NCBI GenBank assembly: GCA_012845835.1
Contig: JABAKD010000001.1
Location: 389,501 to 453,500, forward strand
Reading direction: 5' to 3'
DNA length: 64,000 nucleotides
From: Undaria pinnatifida
Taxonomy: Eukaryota > Sar > Phaeophyceae > Laminariales > Alariaceae
Shown here: one piece after another, positions 60,238 through 64,000 of the stretch
How the letters are laid out: the number at the start of each line of letters is the position of its first letter
Numbering within the stretch: the stretch's first letter is position 1
Program-made: the position numbers and the translations under genes
The notes under the pieces: model-generated
Seen by the model: only the letters and a program-made list of their open reading frames with translations
What the model was told of the DNA's origin: nothing
The model's database searches: none

Positions 60238-61480
60238 TGTGAGATTGTCGAAACTCATCTTTGCAAGCTGTGTGATACTCCGATCGCGCGTATTACTGGG
60301 TGTGTCCTTATTAAGGATATAGGTCGGCGACCCCCCTTGGAACTACAGTGTAGCTTGTACCATGGTCGACAGGGTGATGTTAGTCAGTCTGTGCGCGGAA
60401 ACTATAAAACCCGTTTGTGAGGGGGACAAAACCTGACAGCATTGGAAGGAAATGCATCACTTTATCAAGTGTACTAGTATGCTGTAAGTCGTACAACCAG
60501 TGAAGAGAGGGCGGAGTGTTCGAAGGGGTGGCGTTTTTTTTGGGGGGGGGGGGGGGGGGATGGAAGCGGATTTCCAACAGCTTTAGGTCGCATAGATGTT
60601 AGGACTTGCTATACACGTGGTGCTAGGTCTGGGCGATGGTGCGGGTGGTGGGGAAGGAGGAAGCGTTTGGGGGGGGGGGGGGGGGGGATTGAATTGGAGC
60701 TACGGCATGGATGGCTAGAAATATAATGAGGAGATATCAACGGCCTGGTACCTGGTAGTGTTTATTACCCTGGCATATTTCGATTTCAGGTGGGGCGTTT
60801 GAACAAGAGGGAGCGGGGGAAAAAATAAAATGAATATGTAAAGAAAAAAAATACACTCCAGCTGTGAGATCGAAGATTTTGTCGAAACTTATCTTTGCAA
60901 GCTGTGTGTGATACTGTACTCCGATCGCGCGTATTACGGGTTGCGTGTCCTCAATAAGGATATAGGTCGGCGACTCCCCTTGGAACTACAATGCAGTAGC
61001 TATCAGGGTCAACAGGGTGATGTTAGTCAGTCTGTGCGCGGAAACTATAAAACCCGTTTTTGAGGGGGACAACATCTGACAGAAGTGGGAGGAAATGCAT
61101 CAGTTTATCAAGCGTATGCTGTAAGTCGTACAACTAGTGAGGAGAGGGCGGAGTGTTCGAAGGGGTGGCGTTTTTTTTGGGGGGGGAGGGAAGGGGATGT
61201 CCAACAGCTTTAGGTCGCATAGATGTGGGGACTTGGTCTACACGTGGTGCTAGGTTTAGGTGATGGTGCGAGTGGTGGGGAAGGAGGAGGCGTTTGGGGG
61301 GGAAGGGGGGAGGAATTGGAGCTACGGCATGGATGACTAGAAATATAATGAGGTGATGTCAACTGCCTGGTACCTGGCAGTGTTTATTACTCTGGCATAT
61401 TTTGATTTTAGATGCCTGGTACCTGGCAGTGTTTATTACTCTGGCATATTTTGATTTTAGATGGGGCGTTTGAACAAGAG
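60238..61480 (+). repeat. Tandem duplication of about 620 bp
   Basis: Units from about 60238 and 60860 share TTTGCAAGCTGTGTG, CCGATCGCGCGTATTAC, AGGATATAGGTCGGCGAC, GTGATGTTAGTCAGTCTGTG and GGAGCTACGGCATGGATG in order. Each contains a T8 then G-run near its middle. A further 51-bp duplication lies at about 61365-61460. Smaller relatives sit near 13440 and 58190. Confidence 0.85.
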
Positions 61481-62280
61481 GGAGCGGGGAAAAAAATAAT
61501 ATATATATATATAAGACATGGCCAGTACTGTATAAAGGGTGGGGGTTATAGTAAGCATGACATTATCACATGATTCGTATGACCAATAGGCGGGTTGTAA
61601 TTATCGTTGTAGGTATATTATTGTACAGCCATTCTGCGTACCTATACTGTTATAATCTAAGTAGAGGGGGGTGTAGGAAGAAACATTGTGTGATCATTGT
61701 TGTATATATATCACTATGATTGAATAATGCACATTGATGATATATACTCACCTCCAGTAGTTTAGGCACTACTATTTATGGTAACTGCGATAAGTATTAT
61801 TCATGTTATCAAGTACAGGTATAATTGTGGTTGATTATGTGTGTATGTGTCTGGTACTGTTTCCGTGAGAAACACTTGAGTCGAGCAAAGTATTATATGC
61901 TATGCCTAGCACTGTATTGCTTGTGTCACAATTTTGTGTAGTTTTGTGTTCATAAAGCTTGTATCTCTCTAGGAGGAAGGGAGAGTTAGCGATAACGTTG
62001 ATTGGGTGTGCTAGAGGACAAAGCCTACGGCAGGGAGCGTCACCCCATTTTCACTACATGGCTTTTCACTACACACACGAGTGACTCTGTACCCCTGCGG
62101 ACGATCTACTTTATGATATTTCTGAGGCGCAGCGTAGCTCACAGTTCCAATGAGAAAACATATCGCGAATTGCAGCCACACGAAAGCGTACGACCGCAAA
62201 AAAACAAGGGAGTCTCTCGCGAGTGACGCCGAGTCACTGCACAACAAGGCTCCGAAAGTGACCCCCTTTGCCGTAACCTG
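61481..62280. other. AT-rich intergenic DNA
   Basis: Begins with a (TA)n at 61498-61513. Nothing else recognised. Confidence 0.35.
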
Positions 62281-62284
62281 GGTC

Positions 62285-63300
62285 AAAGGTCGATGACTAC
62301 TCCTTGAAGGAGCGGTTAGCTGTGGTATATAATTCCGTACTACGGCAATGGTGTCACGGTTGTGTGTCTTTAGGTCTACTGGTGGTGTATAATTCCGTAT
62401 TACAGCAGCAGTGGTGCCACGGCTGTATGTCTGTGTGACGTGGTGTGTGCGCATCCCACTGCTATGTTATCTGTCTGATGCAACGTACGTATGTATCATG
62501 GTTCTTTGTGTCATCGTTTATGATGAAAAAATTAACGTACGGCCATTGGGTGTGCTTGATGTTGACGAGCAGAAAGGACCAGCAGTTTACACGTACCACA
62601 ATTTCATACGAGTGTGTGTCTGTCATATTAATAGTCGTTCTACCTGGTTCTGCTGCCGTAGTTTTGTGATCACAGGGCTTGCACCTTTCTAGGAAGAAGA
62701 ATCAGTGCTTACGCTGGGTGTGCTATGTAGAAGTCGACGACCACTCGTTCAAAGAGCGGTTTGATATGGAATGCCAATAATATGACACCAGGTATCATAT
62801 ATCTGCGTTACTTATGCTGTATATTAATAGTATAGTATCGACAGGCAGTATCAACTACTACTGCTGTCTACCGGCACTTACTTATCTGGTACATACAACA
62901 GTGTATCATTTATGCCATTGCTGCTATAGTTTTGTGATCACAGGTTTGTATCTTTCTAGGATGAAGATTCGGTGCTGTCATGTAGAAGCTGAGGAGTTTT
63001 CGTTTAAAGAGCGGTTTGATATGGAAGGCTAACAATACGACACCAGGTATCATATATCTTCGTTACTCATGATGTGTAGTATGGTATCAGTAAACAGCAT
63101 AATCAACTATCTACTTATCTACGTGGCATTTTACAAGGTATCATTTCTGCCATCGCTGCCGTAGTTTTGCGATGTTCACACTGTATCTAGAGTTGGTATC
63201 TCTCGAGGGTGAAGAATCAGTGCGGACGCTGAGTGTGCTAGAAGCCGGTGTGAGTTCTCGTTGAAAGAGCGCTTTGATAAAAAATACCTACCAGGTATAC
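62285..63300 (+). repeat. Imperfect tandem repeats, units about 230-260 bp
   Basis: Repeated blocks GAGCGGTTTGATATGGAA or GAGCGCTTTGATAAAAAA, ACACCAGGTATCATATATCT, TAGTTTTGTGATCACAGG and TATCTTTCTAGGA(T/A)GAAGA recur around 62640-62800, 62930-63060 and 63160-63300. An older pair lies at 62320-62430 (GTATAATTCCGTA(C/T)TAC). Confidence 0.75.
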
Positions 63301-64000
63301 GACACCAGTCAGTTATCACACATCACGTCTGCTTGGTATTGCGTTCTATGCACATGTGAGTTAACCGCAAGACATCGTTCGGTTTTCTTTGGACGGATAC
63401 TTATAGTACTCCCTGTTACATGTGGCAGACCATCCGATGTCCAGTCCATGTTGAGTTGAGAGGGAGGGGTGGTCATGTCCTCGTGTGTTGAACCACATGC
63501 ATTCGGCGTTCTCGTTGCGTTTACTTCTTCTCCTATGATATCTTGCCATTTTCTTGATAAAATTTGATGGCAGTCCACACACACCTGCTTTGAGCGGACG
63601 ATTTGGCGAGCAGGGTTCTCTTAGCTACAGCAGCACAGCAGTCGAGAGATACCAAGCGGTGCAGTGGATCTAATTTCTCCTTGCTCTTCACCTCAAGCAC
63701 TACCGGGCAGTACTTGAATCACAAATGTGTGGATCCAAGCACCTGGTCCCGAACGCTCACGTAGGTGTGATAAAGGGTCAAGGAAATTGAAATGTGCACC
63801 GCTTGTTCTCTATGATTTGTGTGTTTGCGAAAGTACGTTTTTAGAAATTTACTTGTTCAAAAATTGTCCCGAAGGTAAGATTTGCGGTAAATTTATGAAG
63901 AAAAGGCAAAAATGTACTTCATCGAAGGTAGGGTTTGATCAAAAGTTGCGGTAAATTTTGTCTCTCTGTTTTATTGGCCTACAACGCACCGAGCATTTGT
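63301..64000. other. Right edge, nothing recognised
   Basis: No gene, RNA or repeat could be supported. Confidence 0.35.

Overview
The window looks like nuclear DNA of a stramenopile, most likely a brown alga (Ectocarpus-like). This is inferred from gene style only: GC-rich exons with Gly, Ala and Gln runs, many small GT-AG exons, long repeat-filled introns, and many dispersed repeats. No organelle or bacterial gene was seen.

Layout. (1) About 1-3888, plus strand: the 3' part of a ribosome-biogenesis gene of the Urb2/Npa2 type. Its 5' end lies outside the window. (2) 7511-22092, minus strand: a 13-exon pentatricopeptide repeat (PPR) gene convergent with it. I joined all 13 exons in frame; a possible first exon lies at 25073-25293. 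(3) 25395-37170: a complete-looking 11.8-kb Mutator-like transposon with identical 296-bp terminal inverted repeats. It carries a plus-strand gene of about 18 exons. The predicted protein joins an OTU-type cysteine protease, acidic and coiled-coil exons, a FAR1/WRKY-like zinc finger, a MULE DDE transposase and a SWIM zinc finger. (4) 37.2-44.6 kb: intergenic repeats. (5) 44678-56446, minus strand: a complete 7-exon low-specificity L-threonine aldolase. Its 7.85-kb first intron holds a hAT element, a TA-flanked MITE, a 300-bp trinucleotide array and minisatellites. (6) 57-64 kb: intergenic repeats. Among them is an LTR element (58236-59650) with a palindrome built on a reverse-transcribed serine tRNA half.

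The two complete host genes and the partial one are housekeeping-type (rRNA processing, organelle RNA binding, amino-acid metabolism) and show no sign of functional linkage. Most of the window is transposon biology. Several elements can be delimited to the base by inverted repeats and target-site duplications: hAT at 52928-54999, a hAT-like MITE at 18496-18961, a TA-flanked MITE at 49293-50265, and a tRNA-derived SINE family with about five copies. The strongest candidates for something undescribed are the OTU-MULE element and the tRNA-Ser/LTR palindrome.

All splice sites were read by eye from GT/AG signals, phase and protein continuity. None was checked against transcripts.
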